A stretch of 64,000 bases of DNA from Aurelia coerulea (GCA_039566865.1 CM076947.1:5711501-5775500), one strand, 5' to 3'. Positions 21,393 through 32,934 are shown, numbered from the stretch's first letter. The notes: generated by a model not told the origin, from the sequence alone. Numbers and translations are program-made.

Positions 21393-21921
21393 TGACAAAA
21401 ATAAGTTGCAGTAATGCCCATCTCCTGAAACATTTGTCTACAAATAATAATGCTTAATGCAAGATTAATGCTTCTAAGAAACATCAATAAACTGGGCTTA
21501 GCGAATGGATCTCTGAGCATTGTTACATCGGTTGCATGTGATAAGCCACAAATTAAATGGAAGGGTGACAACCATTGAACCGTACGTTTGGAACCGATGA
21601 AACAAAGATTGCGTACTGGTTGCTTCGCAACGCCAATTACTGCTACAACTCGCATGGTTGATGTCGATCCACAAAAGTCAGGGTCAGACTTTACCCTCAG
21701 TTGTAGTCTCTTTAAAGGTTATGTTTGCGTTTGGTCAAGCCATATGTAGCTTTATCCAGGTCATGGAGACATGCCATGCAAACCATCAAATGCGACATCA
21801 ACATAATGAAAGTAAGAACAATAAATCTTAAATCAAGATACAAAGCAGTCGATCAAATGATGGTCTCAGAGATAGAGACAGCATGAAATGATAAGTCAAC
21901 AAAGATGTAGCCTATGCGTTA
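21393..21921. other. No gene recognised
   Basis: A 91-residue minus-strand frame (21380-21655) has no recognised motif. No repeat ends were seen. Confidence 0.4.
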
Positions 21922-22143
21922 TCCCAAAGGAGGAAAGGGTCTATGAAACAAAGAGCTTGCTACGGCCGCCCAATTACTCATTATAATCCCCTTTTCAAAT
22001 TAGTTAGGAAACGCGTTGAAATGATAGAAACAGAAATATTTCTATGGTTAAAACAAATGCTGCATAAATTAAGTTCCAGAAATCTAGAAACATCAGTAGA
22101 AAGATTTTGCTCTTTGTTTTGTAGACCCTTTCCTCCTTTGGGA
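21922..22143. mobile_element. 222-bp TA-flanked MITE
   Basis: TCCCAAAGGAGGAAAGGGTC at the left and GACCCTTTCCTCCTTTGGGA at the right are inverted and extend to a CAAAGAGC/GCTCTTTG pair. The flanks are TA on both sides (22144-22145 at the right). It lies immediately 5' of the Penelope pseudogene. Confidence 0.8.
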
Positions 22144-22189
22144 TAATGGGTCTACACGTAGGCTAACAAAGACGGCATTGATTGAGCTA

Positions 22190-23430
22190 TGGTTCAAAGG
22201 ATGAAAGGAGAAGAAGCAAAATCAAAAGAAATATGGAAAGAAAAAGAAGAATGGCTCCTGAAGCTGGACATGGAACAAACACCAGACCAACAATACAACC
22301 AAGGTCAACCAACAAACCAATCAAACGAGCGGAACACCAGACCGAATAATACTAACCAGCCACCTCCTTGCAACAGAACCAACAATTTCCGCCAATGGCA
22401 ACAACAACAACAACAACACCAACAAAGCAGACCAGACCAGACCGCAACATCGATGCAGACTTCTGGCAAGATTACAGAAGATTAAACAAGAGGCAGGGAA
22501 GAGAAATAGATCGAAACATGACAACAGGCCAAGCAGCAGGAAACCAAAAAAAGTCCTATTTTGTCCTGAGGCTGGGCACGGACAGCAAGATTATAGCAGT
22601 AAGTCAATCATTAATAACACAGAAGCTTCTTATGCTAACTAAAAGGGCTACCGGTAACAAGGTAAACAAGTATTGACAAAATTTGGACTTATATTTACTC
22701 CAACACCAAGGAGTAATCATGTAGAACTAAAAAGTGATGTAGAAAAATTCTGTAGGAAATTACGATTGATTGAATATTGGGCAAATAAAAACGATTCTAC
22801 TCACGATTTTGATCCAAGCTTGGTAAAAAATCCAATTAATTTTAATCCTCCACCACACAGAAGCATAATTTTAGATACACATGTATATTATCTGACAAAA
22901 TATCCTTTTGATGAAACATGCCAAAATAAGAAAAAATTTCACCCAACATCAAAGAGGATGAAAGGTCAGCATTTATAGAACTCAAACAAGATGAAAATTT
23001 GATTACAAAAGAGGTAGATAAAGGAGGATCATGCGTTATTATGGACACAATTTATCATAGAGAGAAAATATTAACACTACTTAACAAGATAATTTGACAA
23101 TGACTTAACAAGAAAAGAATGTGATTACCTCGAACTTTGATCATAAATCAAGCAATATTTACGGTTTACCTAAAGTACATAAATGCAAAGAAATATTTGA
23201 CAAAATAGCATTCAAACCAAATGAATGTTTAACAGTAGATTGCCCTTCAAGCCTTACAATGAGGCCAAATATAGCAGGACCACAATGTGTCACAAGTTGA
23301 CTCAGCGATTTCATTGATAAAATCCCGAGGCCATACCTTAGCAAAGTAAAGAGTTGCATGAGAGATGATATTGATTTTCTTACCAAAATACCACGGGTAA
23401 CCTATAAAACACAAGTCTCCTAAGCACTTG
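22190..23430 (+). pseudogene. Penelope-like element, 5' half, decayed
   Basis: The N-terminal part is a Gln/Asn/Pro-rich basic frame (22189-22485), as in other PLE N-termini. Next come LTKFGLIFTPTPRSNHVELK and KFCRKLRLIEYW (22673-22978), then in shifted frames LITKEVDKGGSCVIMDTIYH, SNIYGLPKVHKCKEIFDK, DCPSSLTMRPNIAGPQCVTS and SKVKSCMRDDIDFLTKIPRV. This is the PLE order up to the entry of the RT palm. Catalytic RT motifs and any GIY-YIG endonuclease are missing because similarity ends near 23430. Multiple stops and frameshifts make it non-functional. It is a different, more diverged PLE from the one at 35033-39100. Confidence 0.75.
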
Positions 23431-24716
23431 CACCTCTCAATTTCACCCTTTTCAATGGTTTTTTTACTCATTGACAACCCCTTGTTTATTATAAAAGACA
23501 TCTTTTTTAGTGGAGCATATAGAGCCAAGTAAAAAAAATCGTAGATGAAAACGTCGCAGATAAGAGATCTCCAACTTCTTTAGTACAGCAGATAGTGCCA
23601 AGTAAAAATGTTGGAGTTGAGAAGCATCGTAGAATCTTCGCTCCAACATATCTAAGCTTTTTCTACCTTGCCCTTTTACAAATGCCTGTTCATCGTGTAA
23701 TAATTGAATATGCTCCGTATCCCCTACTGTTGTGACAGTAGTAGGACCAACGTGGATTAGCAATGAAGACTTGTGGGCACATTGACATTTTGCAATAGGG
23801 GAAGAAATTCTCATTTATACATTTGACGCTCCAGGGATTTTTCGGAAGCCTCTATTGCCATATTGAAATAATCAAACCTGAAGAACTCCTAACGAATATA
23901 AATCTTGAAATCGTTACATTTATGTGTGGATTTTGTGGTGCAATGCCCAGTATGGAATGAAAGGTGTGTGCGCAGGACATGTCCGGCGCACGGCATTAGT
24001 TTGCGGCGCACAAAAACCGATTTTACGCTGGTGTAATAGTTACCTGGCACACGAAATTGAAATTTCATAAGGCCGGCGATTGGCGCACCAACTCGCAAAG
24101 AATCCAGGTCTGAATGAGCAAAAGATGATCGATCTGCCCACACCTCGTAAGATCTGGCCTCGTAATAGCCATGAGCATATGCGCATGCATTCACGCATGT
24201 ACCATGCTTCAGTCATCAGAAAGAGAGAAGAGAGAACGTGAACTTTACTGAAAAATTTGGAAAGAAACAAAAGAGCAAACAGCTTTGATATCAGTTCAGA
24301 ATCAGAATCAGAGAATGAAAAATACTTCCCTTTTCTCTGGTTGTTAAATGTTAAAGGGAGCTCAAAGGGGCTGGGGGTCACCAGTTTTGAGTTTTGTGAT
24401 AGGCCTAGGCCAATCACACAGATAGATTTGATTTTCCAATATTTTTCTCCAAATGAATTATGAAGGTGTTATTTTGCAGATAAACTTTTGAATTTCGAAG
24501 ACAAACGCACAAAACATTCATTTTTTGTAAGATTACAAAGATATTATTATTGTATTGATGAATTTCTCTAGAAGTGAATTTATTTTGTATTCACTCATTT
24601 CCACACAAATTTGCCCAGAACAGAACAAAATAGTTTGTTTACGGTTACCTGATTGCCAGCCCCTACTTGCATTGGTTATATTTGAAATAATGAAATAAAT
24701 AATAATCATTTCCCTT
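23431..24716. other. No gene recognised
   Basis: Several overlapping short frames on both strands. The minus-strand frame at 23464-23814 includes LLHDEQAFVKGQGRKSLDML, coding-like but unassigned. No paired termini were found. Confidence 0.4.
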
Positions 24717-24959
24717 TTGAAAAATGGGGAATTGGTTGATAAAATGAACACAAGACATCATACGCAGATTGCCATCATATGCAGAGGTACCCTGCATCAG
24801 TTGAAAAGACATTACGAGAGAAACCACTGCAAACCAGGTGGTAAATGTGATTTCACCAGTAAAAACCAATTCAAAGATATCGTTCCCTTAGACCATTCTT
24901 CAGTCCCTGGTGGAATTCGAGATCCGGCCATTAGGAAGCCCATCATGGGAAAAACCGAC

Positions 24960-25100
24960 AAACAGCAATCAACAGCAGCCAAACAGCAAACAACAGCAGC
25001 CAAACAGCACCCAAACAGCAGCAGCCAAACAGCAAACAACAGCAGCCAAACAGCAAACAACAGCACCCAAACAGCAGCAGCCAAACAGCAAACAACAGTT
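24960..25100. repeat. Imperfect AAACAGCAGCC / AAACAACAGCAGCC tandem array
   Basis: About ten units of 10-18 bases built from AAACAGC, AACAGCAGCC and CACCC variants. The array is open in all three plus-strand frames, which is why two overlapping long frames appear here. Confidence 0.8.
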
Positions 25101-25223
25101 TCAGTGCCACAAAATGAAGAGCTACCAGATGAGTCATTTTCTGTGGTTACAGATGCAAGGCAGGAAGAGCCCGGAGAACAGGAAGTTAACGAAAATGAGG
25201 CGGCTCCTGGAAAGAAGCCTGGC

Positions 25224-25760
25224 AGACTACTAGACTTATGATGATGAGTCCCTTGTATCCCTGCAGTACCTTGCTCACATGGACTCATAACTTCATAACT
25301 CTATTGGTTTTGGAAATAATTAGGGGGGCCATAATGCCCCCCCCCCCTCAGGTGAGGAGTGAATAAAAAGAGCCCAGGTGGAATAGGGTTAATCAACAAA
25401 ACTTGGTATTCATCTGAAGAAGAAAGTTCATTTTACCTGGTGAGTGCAAAATAAGTCTTTCAATGCTGCAATTTCCATGTTTTTAAGACCAAGACATATC
25501 AGAAAAATCTTCAAGTACCTGCTGCAGCAACTTCTTTCAAATTTGGTCAACTGCGTCAATCGAATTGAAAGTTCGAAACTGATTGTTCTTCGCCAAATCT
25601 CGCAATCTGATTGGTATGCTAGGAATCCCAGCATATTAGGCCTAATAGGGTCAACTTTTTCAGAGTAATATTATGAGTCTCTATGTTGACTGATGCGCCA
25701 TCAAGAAGTCAAAGAGCACAGGGAAACAAGAGACTCATCGTCATAAGTCTAGCAGACTAC
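25224..25760. repeat. Fold-back structure with a TTAA-type element end
   Basis: GACTACTAGACTTATGATGA near 25224 is repeated inverted near 25740 (TCATCGTCATAAGTCTAG), each followed by GAGTC-CTTGT type sequence. Within it, 25325-25388 has a G-run/C-run palindrome ending in ATAGGG then TTAA (25389-25392), which is a solo right end of the TTAA-type family. Confidence 0.5.
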
Positions 25761-26309
25761 TGCAGAGTGGAATTGGTGGGTATATTGAGGTTACAAAACC
25801 AGATTTTCAGCAAAGGATGCTGGAAATGATGGAGAAACTGAACAGGAAAGTTGACAGCCTTGCTACATCATCCAGCAGCCAAACATTTCAAGGGGGGGCT
25901 TCCACCTTTACCAATGCATTTAGCAAAGAAACGAAACAATGCTGTGATAAAATGAAGGAATGGAAGAATGTAATGGAAATTGTTGAGCTTGTACGAATCA
26001 TAGATTGTTTGAGCCTCAATCCCTTGATGCCAGATGGGGATCTAGAATTGTTCGCAGAAGGTGGAGCTATTGTTCGCTTCTTTGACAGTTCGAAATATTT
26101 GCTTGAAAGAAGGTAAAAAATGCGTTGCAATGGTGACCATGCTAAAAAGGAAATAGTCCCCCAAATGCTATATTAGTCCCCCCAAGAGGTTCAAACTATT
26201 AGATTTTGAGTTTTCAAGTTTTTATGGCAAGGAGTCACTACAATTTACTAAAGGCTGGCACCATCGATGTGTTGATTTTTCCAGGCACTTGCCACGCCAT
26301 CCCCATGTG

Positions 26310-26734
26310 GAGGGGGGCTTTGGGGTTTCACGGGTTGCGGGTTTGATCGATTTTAGCCCTCGGGTTTCGGGTTTTACGTCTAAATCGTGCGGGTTTTCGG
26401 GTTTTGAGATGCTCCATGGGTTACGGGTTTGGCCTATTTTGATGCTCGGGTTTCGGGATTTCTTTCAAAATTTCCAATGTTTTCGCGTTTTCGAAGTCAT
26501 AAATTCCCTTTTAGTTAGCTGAGATCGAAAAACCAGCTTCCGAATGCTTGAAACGATGCACAGAGTGTCACTGAGAACGAAAATGTCGGATTTAGTCGAA
26601 GATTATTACCGAAAATTGAAATTTTGCGTTCCAAAGTGCAATTTCGGTTTTCGAATTTTTTGCTTGCGGGTTTTCGGGTTTTTGCTAATTTTGGTCCGGG
26701 TTTGCGGGTTCTGGTACCCCCCAAAGCCCCCCTC
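26310..26734. mobile_element. 425-bp GAGGGGGG-ended element, 6-bp TSD
   Basis: Ends GAGGGGGGCTTTGGGG and CCCCAAAGCCCCCCTC are inverted and flanked by CATGTG (26304-26309 and 26735-26740). The first copy of element A has one CATGTG at this place, so insertion is confirmed. The interior is strand-asymmetric, with many CGGGTTT and CGGGTTTTCGGGTTT units on the plus strand. The superfamily is unassigned. Confidence 0.8.
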
Positions 26735-27501
26735 CATGTGCAGAGATTCGATTGAAATTAGACGGGAAGTCAGAACATTATGATTCACAGCTGGTTTGAT
26801 TCCGGAAGAAATTCTCAACAATAATACACTCATTTTTATAATAAAAGTGGTTCAAGTGGCTCTAGCCATATCGGATATAAGAATTTCCTGTTATTTTTGT
26901 CAAAGGTTTATAGATCCTGAGATTCCCTTTAAAAAACTAAACTATGAATTAAAAATACGAAACTTTTGTAATTTACCGTTATAATGTTCTCTGGTGACTC
27001 AAAATATGTTTTAACCATTTTTAAATTCTCTTAAGCGCAAATCACTTTATCACTAGTTTGAAATCTTATTACAAAGTGATTTAAGAGCTCTTCGAACAAA
27101 AATAAATCATTCCAGAATGGAAATTAAAACTCATTCAGAGACTTTAGGTAGCAAAAGTATCCTAACATTTAAGAGACTGTCTGGCAATCTTTGACCTTAG
27201 TTCTTAAAAAAAATTAGTTTAGACGTACTTTTCTTACAATTTCTTATTTTTGGGAAGTCCAAACATGACAAAGACTCTGGGGACTGAGGTTGAAGAAACG
27301 TTCTTTTTTAGCTCCCTAGCACCCCTCCCTCTCTGGTAAGCCCCTCCCTTCTAAGCTAAATGTTCTAAAGAAGCCCCACTTTCCATCCTCCTTCATTTGT
27401 ATTAAAAAGGATGTCAAATTTCAGTTTATTTAGCTAAAAAAGTGTGCAGGTTAATTTTGATACTGCTTTGATAAATATGTCGAATTTGTTCATTTGACTC
27501 G

Positions 27502-27697
27502 TAGTGAGGGCTGTTAGCACAAAAAAATGGGTGAATCGTGCAAATTGTGATACCAGCATGAAACTTGGTGGAGATGGGCTTCGTGGAGAAACTTGTGTCC
27601 ACATCTCATCTTTTTCAGCGTATCAAACTGCCCATCTCCACCAAATTTCATGCTGGTATCACATTTTGCACGATTCATGTAATAAGCTCCCCCACTA
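27502..27697. mobile_element. 196-bp fold-back element, 3-bp TSD
   Basis: Nearly complete palindrome: GTGATACCAGCATGAAACTT plus GGTGGAGATGGGC pairs with GCCCATCTCCACCAAATTTC plus ATGCTGGTATCAC. Outer ends are TAGTGAGGG and CCCCCACTA, flanked by TCG. The first copy of element A has a single TCG here (empty site). Confidence 0.85.
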
Positions 27698-29082
27698 TCG
27701 GTAATATTGTATGTCATTCCTCAAAATTGGGGATAAAAGAGTTAAGATGCTTTAATTTATATCCTTTTCATTTGAGAATAAACCCCCTCTCTAGCTGACA
27801 AGCACCCTCTCCCTTAAAGCCCCCTCTGGAGTCTCCAAGATTGAGTAATAAGCATTTGGGGCTCAAAATAGCCTGTGTTCCCGACCATTACGCAAATATA
27901 ATTTATTTTTCTGGAGTCTGGAACACAGGTTAGCTCAAAAAAGCTTCTTGCTACTAAGAGTTTCTTGGAGTCTATCAAATTTGCACTATTTTTCAGAATC
28001 ATTCTGTTTTTTAAACAGGGCGTCCAACGTAACCAGTAAGATAAAACAATCTGTGGTACAATCTGCGTTAAAGTTATCCATTTTCATAGCATTTTGAAGG
28101 CAGTGTTCATGCTCTAAATGACAATCGTGTATGTAAAACCCACCATGGTGAAGCCTGCTGCACAGGCAAAATATGCTAGTAGCTTAAAACTTTGGATTCT
28201 TCGACGAAAGTCACAACGTGGTGAAGCAAGAAGCATAGCTTTTGAAAAATCGACGCAGTTCAGTTCACAGTTGCACAACGCGAAATGAAATATAAACAAT
28301 ACCACAAACTGTGCAAATGATGAACAACTGGGCATTGTTTTCAAACAATAGCGAGTGAGTGCATGAGGGCAGCAATAACTCAATTTGCTGTTGTCTAAAG
28401 TTTCTTATGAACCCCCGTTTATGATAAAAATGATCTTGGCGCCATTACAGGATAAGGATTAAAACTGCCATTGATCCCTGTCACTTCTCAACATTCCACA
28501 GCTGTGTTCACGCGAGCCTAGCATAGATTCAATTTTGTTTCAGTTGAAATCTGAAGGAATTCCAGCATATTTCAAGAAAATATGCGCTAAATGAACTGAA
28601 GAGATCGAGAGGAACACATTGGTGTAATTTTTTTTCAAAACCGACCAATAGTTTGGCTATTCCATGTCGACCATTCCATTCCATTCCATCACTCCATGTT
28701 TTACAGATTTTTTCCCTACAACTCACATCAATTAAACGACTTAACTGATGTCTGCCCACACAGTCTGTTATCATGCTAGTTGTTTCAGTCGATATTTAAG
28801 GGAATTTCATGAGACTTTCAAGAAAACATATGCAAAATAAACTAAGAAGATCTTGAGGAACACATTGATGTAATTTTTTTTCCAAAGCGACCAGTAGTTT
28901 GGCTATTCCATATCTACCATTCCATCTATACCATTCCATTCCATCATTCCATTCCATCATTCCATTCCATTATTCCATTCCATCATTCCATTCCATCATT
29001 CCACACTCCATGTTTTACAGATAGCCGAAAGTTAATCAGAAAGATCAAAAAAATCTTCTTGTTGCGTGTAGTGCAATTGTAC

Positions 29083-29570
29083 AATGATAAACAAGAAAAT
29101 AAAGTAAATATAAGAACTTTGATGCGAATTGAAATAAGCATGACGTTTCCCTATCCATACTAGGCTTTTTGAAACTTGTTTCGAAACTTGAAAAGCTTGT
29201 TTTAAGACGAGGTCAACAATGTTTGTTTCATTGTCATAGAGCCAGCGGTTCCAAAGCTAGGACTTAAAGGTATATATTTTGCGGAGCACTCAATTTAAAG
29301 TCATGTGTTGACCCCCGGAATCAGTGTCAAAATTTTTGAAATTGACATGAAAAGAAACTAAAAGTCACAAAAAATCTAGACTATTCTAGAGATAATGGAG
29401 AATATGTTTACTAAACTTTGTGAGCTGTGTGGAAAAGTTTACTAGGGGGCACTTTGTGCCCCCCCCCCTAGTCTGGATAGGGTTAACGGGCTATTCTCGA
29501 AACGTCGTGCTTATTTCAATTCGCATCAAAGTGCTTATGTTTTACTTTATTTACTTGTTTATCAGAAAGA
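29083..29570. mobile_element. Inverted-repeat element containing an internally deleted TTAA-type MITE
   Basis: TGATAAACAAGAAAATAAAG to AAGCATGACGTTT (29083-29150) is repeated inverted at about 29500-29570. Between them, 29150-29482 has termini CCCTATCCATACTAGG and CTAGTCTGGATAGGG followed by TTAA, plus the AGTTTACTAGGGGGCACTTTGTGCC palindrome. This is a roughly 330-bp internally deleted copy of the family seen at 44140-45139. Confidence 0.65.
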
Positions 29571-29787
29571 CCTTGCCTTGTTATACCGAATGTGGGAGCA
29601 GGAGATGCTGCAGGGAGGTGATAAACAAGACAACACAGCTCAAAGCGCATGCGTAAAAATAAATTGCGCCACATTTATTTGATGCGACAGAATTTTATTC
29701 GACCTTTAAATCAACTGTCGCATTATGCCGCGTTACTGTCGAATTTAATTTGATTTAATTCGACACGGCAGAAATGCGACGTTTAAA
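29571..29787. other. Spacer with CGACA-rich palindromic stretch
   Basis: About 29680-29775 repeats GACAGAA, TTCGAC and CTGTCG motifs in both orientations (a possible MITE end). Boundaries were not resolved. Confidence 0.35.
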
Positions 29788-30984
29788 CTAGGCCTTAAAA
29801 CTGGAAACAAATTCCTTATACCTACCAACAATTACATTCAATTTCTGCTGGTCTAAACCCAGCTTTACAGCTACTGCCTTGGAATTGGCTCGCTGCCCTT
29901 TCAAGGAATGGGTTCTAAGAATATCCTCTGTGAAGTCAACTTCCTGGCACAGCACTTTGATGGCATCCACAGGGCATCCTCGGCCATATGCCAACCGTTC
30001 AAGTTCCATCTAAATTAAAGGAAATCTTTAATGCAAAATGTTCCTTTTTCTGGAATCTTAACAAGGCTATCACATCATCTTCATTTAAAGCATAAAAGAA
30101 GCCACTTGATAATGTTAGCATGTTGAAACATACTTCATGATATAATCTGAGGTATAGCTGCTTGAATGATCTAAAATACTGAATAGCCCATGAACAGTAT
30201 TCTTTGGCAGACCCGATCAGTTATCCTGCCATCAAAATTTTACTAAAGTAAAGGCATGATTAGATTTCTGGATATCACACAACCTTACAAGGCCATCTAA
30301 GTCATGGGCTTTTCCCAAAAAATCAGCAAAAAGACAAATGTTAACTCATAAAAAAGTCTCTGTAAATGTTTTCATTTGCGTCTTCATCAGTAATTAATTT
30401 CCACATTCAGATAGAATTTGGATTGTATCTATTATTTCCTTACCAAATGGAATATGTACAGCATACGTGAATAACATAGAAAACGAAATTGAGATCGTGA
30501 AAAGGTTTTGATTTCACTTGTGAACCGCTGCTTTTTGTTCAAACAAGTCAGGCACACAAGCAGCGTTAAAATTATATTTTAGCTAATCAGATACCTTTGT
30601 CTTTCCATTAACAGATACAGCAGCTTTGGGCTCAGGAGCACTTTTCTTAAACTAAGAAGAAGAATGACATATAATAGCATCTATGATCACCCTTACAACA
30701 ATAATAATAAATTGTTGTTACAAAAATCCTGATTGTACTAAATTTGGTAAGATTAAATAACATTGGCAATAGCTAAGCATGTATAAATCGTTCCAACTTA
30801 CATAGATCAATTTAAGTTTTTTGCTATTTCGAGAAGGGTATTTCTCCAAAAAATCTAAGATAACTGTATTTCAAATAGACCACCAAACTGCCAGCTGTGC
30901 ACAGGTGCAGCTAATAGAGCAGTACCTTGACTTGAAAACGCCCATACATTCTGTTTCGGTCACAGTAAGCTTCTTTTTGGCGGT
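29788..30984 (-). CDS. Spliced BEN-domain-like protein, C-terminal three exons
   Basis: Three minus-strand exons join in frame with GT-AG boundaries: 30984-30926 (RQKEAYCDRNRMYGRFQVK), 30651-30595 (FKKSAPEPKAAVSVNGKTK) and 30009-29788. The last reads MELERLAYGRGCPVDAIKVL, then VDFTEDILRTHSLKGQRANS and KLGLDQQKLNVIVGRYKEFV, with a TAG stop. The LRTHSLKG, LGLD-x3-L pattern is that of BEN domains, DNA- and chromatin-binding modules of animal nuclear proteins. The apparent ATG of the last exon lies right at the splice acceptor, so it is internal. Further 5' exons are expected upstream. No disruption is seen, which makes this one of the few intact host-like genes here. Confidence 0.55.
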
Positions 30985-31239
30985 CTAAATGGCTTTATGC
31001 TCAAAGAATTTATAAAGTCAATTTCCGATAGCGTTTTCAAGAACATCAGTTCTTGGTGGCTGCTTTATTTGTCAAATATGAAATAAAGACAGTGAAATTA
31101 GGACATGAATGGATCAAAAAGATATTCAAAAGAAAATGTAATATTCCCTTGGTAATAACAACTGCACGAACAAAATGCGGCAAATCAAACCTTGAGGGGG
31201 GGTGAAATCAACCCCCCCATGTGGATTAGGGTTAAACGG

Positions 31240-31358
31240 CCGAAGATCGTTTCGACTGATGGTGCTGATTCGGCCGCAGCATAGGGTCGCAGAAAATTCT
31301 TTGGAAAGTGGTTGAAAATGGATACACCTTTTGTCTTTGAGGGCGTCCATTGGCGATT
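31240..31358 (-). pseudogene. Possible 5' exon truncated by a repeat end
   Basis: After an acceptor (TTATTTGCAG) the minus strand reads ESPMDALKDKRCIHFQPLSK and EFSATLCCGRISTISRNDLR, then runs into a TTTAACCCTAATCC repeat end with a G-run palindrome (about 31196-31236). It might be an upstream exon of the BEN-like gene, or debris. Family not recognised. Confidence 0.25.
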
Positions 31359-31694
31359 CATCTGCAAATAATTAACAACGTATGAATAAAAAATGTACAC
31401 TACAGATAAGTGCATAGAATTGAATTTTATAGAATTATCACAAATGCGTTTCAAGTACATTGACGAATAATGGTAACCATTCTTAGTTATATGCATTAAA
31501 ATGTGCATAGTAAGCCTCCTTACTGCCACAAAGTGATGGTTAATAAAGGAGGTTTTTTTGTATTTTTTTGTATTTTTTATGAATTTCGTATGCTTTTTTT
31601 TAGTTGTTTTTGCGGGTTTTATTAGCTCTTGTTTCTTCACGTCCTCATAGCCATATTGCGTGTAACAATTTTATACGTGTGTTGCTAGAAATTT

Positions 31695-31930
31695 GGATAG
31701 CCAACAGGTGTAAATTTTTCAGGAGAAAGTGATGTTAAAAAATAGAGGTCATTCAGGGTCTTCACCCAAGAGAATGCAACATATGCTGTTCCTTCAGGTG
31801 TAGAGTTCGTATCAATCCACAGAATGACCTCATTAAGCGCTGGTCCTTGAACTTTACATATCGTTGTGGCATATCCAGGAAGACACAGATAAACTGTAAC
31901 GTGGTCATCATTTATGTGCGTTGTTATAGG
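31695..31930 (-). pseudogene. PIF1-like helicase C-terminal fragment
   Basis: The minus strand reads INDDHVTVYLCLPGYATTIC, KVQGPALNEVILWIDTNSTP, EGTAYVAFSWVKTLNDLYFL and TSLSPEKFTPV, then a stop. It matches the last helicase motifs of PIF1-like proteins (the T-x2-K-x-QG motif, then YVA-x-S-x-V-x3-DLYFL). Cnidarian repeat-associated PIF1 proteins, including those of Helitron-like elements, end this way. The usual His of the THKxQG motif is Cys here and the AYVALSR motif reads AYVAFSW, consistent with decay. No ATPase (Walker) part is nearby. Confidence 0.6.
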
Positions 31931-31945
31931 ATGGATATTGAGTAA

Positions 31946-32934
31946 ATGACTGTACTCAGTATATTGTTTAAAATTGTTGGTTCTCCTGAAAGTCCATTCA
32001 CTTTTGCTCGAAAACGAGAAGAAAGTATCCCAGAGAAAACGTCTGAAGAAAATGTTCAGTCAACATCAACAGCACCATCGAGAAAACCCAAAGAAGATAC
32101 AACTGAGGGACAATTTTCAGTTGAACCAGCTGACGAGACCAGCATTTCTATCAGAACACCAGTCATTGAAAGTGAGAAGGATACTGATATACCAATAGAA
32201 GACCAGCCGTCAGCGTCAAGTTCTAGGGTTCAAGCGACTGTATGACTAGATACCTTTGCCCAATACCCAACAAATCCAGCTAACTTTAAAGGAACTAATA
32301 TAACAGCGGAACAACGCACAGAAATTGTGCGACATGGACCATGCCAGCCGGAGGGTATCAAATTTACAAAAAAACGCTGAAGGTAGATGTTTTCAACCGT
32401 CATGGTACAAAAGAAATTATATTCTCTAAAAGATGTATTGCTTTTGCTGCTGGCTTTCCATGCAGAATTGACAAAGACTTTGAGAGTAATTGGAGTGAAA
32501 TAGGAGTTGACAACTTCAAAAAGGGCATCAAAAAGATTAGAGGACATGAAAATTCCAGACTTCACTGTATCAGTCTGGCACAATGGAAATCATTCGAGTA
32601 TCGACTTCTCCGTGGACTAACACTTGATGCAGAATTTCAGAGGCAAATAGCAGATGATCAAGAAAAGACACTGCTTATCCTTGATTGACTCTTTTCAACA
32701 ACTCTGTTCCTGGCTGTGCAAGGGATTTCTTTTAGAAGTCATCGCTTCGAAAGCCAAGAAGAAATGTCCTCCACAGAAAACAGTGGAAACTATTTAGAAT
32801 TACTCCATCTTCTAGCCAAATATGATCCAGTTTTGGCTGCTCGCCTTTCAAGTAAGAGATCGAGGGGTAAATATACTTCTCCACAAATCCAGAATGAGAT
32901 GATTAACTCAATAGCCACAGTCATACGTAATCAG
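31946..32934 (+). pseudogene. ZMYM/hAT-type (DUF4371-like) transposase N-terminal fragment
   Basis: The pieces read: an acidic Ser/Thr-rich leader (31946-32245), then EIVRHGPCQPEGIKF, a shifted frame with EIGVDNFKKGIKKIRGHENS and RLLRGLTLDAEFQRQIADDQ, a stop, then SGNYLELLHLLAKYDPVLAA and SPQIQNEMINSIATVIRNQ. This follows ZMYM1-like/hAT proteins (TTF-type finger region, then LLAKYDPVL). It ends at about 32934, where the non-LTR element begins, so the retrotransposon appears to have inserted into it. Confidence 0.65.

Larger units (their letters stand above)
24717..26074 (+). pseudogene. Zinc-finger protein fragment with Q/S/T repeat, cut by repeats
   Basis: The first frame (24717-25241) contains a C2H2/BED-like half, CRGTLHQLKRHYERNH, followed by GGKCDFTSKNQFKDIVPLDH, a long Lys-Gln-Thr-Ala-Asn-Ser repeat encoded by an imperfect AAACAGCAGCC array, and an acidic tail (ELPDESFSVVTDARQEEPGE). 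After a fold-back region (25224-25760) coding resumes near 25761 (SGIGGYIEVTKPDFQQRMLE) with a helix (MMEKLNRKVDSL) to EIVELVRIIDC. It then joins unrelated sequence and is cut at 26075 by the second copy of element A. The family is not recognised. The layout suggests a repetitive-gene remnant. Confidence 0.4.
26075..29026. mobile_element. Second copy of element A, inverted, one TIR missing
   Basis: From CTTCTTTGACAGTTCGAAAT at 26075 to the terminus TTTTACAGATAGCC at 29026, the sequence is the reverse complement of 12370 down to 10029, with high similarity. The other arm is absent, so this copy is truncated at 26075, within the zinc-finger fragment. It carries two insertions missing from the first copy (26310-26734 and 27502-27697) and lacks the hAT-like MITE present there. 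No coding capacity is recognised. Confidence 0.85.

Noticed and set aside
24812..25288. Leucine/cysteine-rich minus-strand frame suggesting membrane segments
   Set aside because: It is the antisense of the AAACAGCAGCC array, which is open in several frames.
27502..27697. Fold-back element as a CACTA (CMC) transposon
   Set aside because: Its ends are TAGTG...CACTA, the reverse of the CACTA...TAGTG arrangement, so the resemblance is not meaningful.
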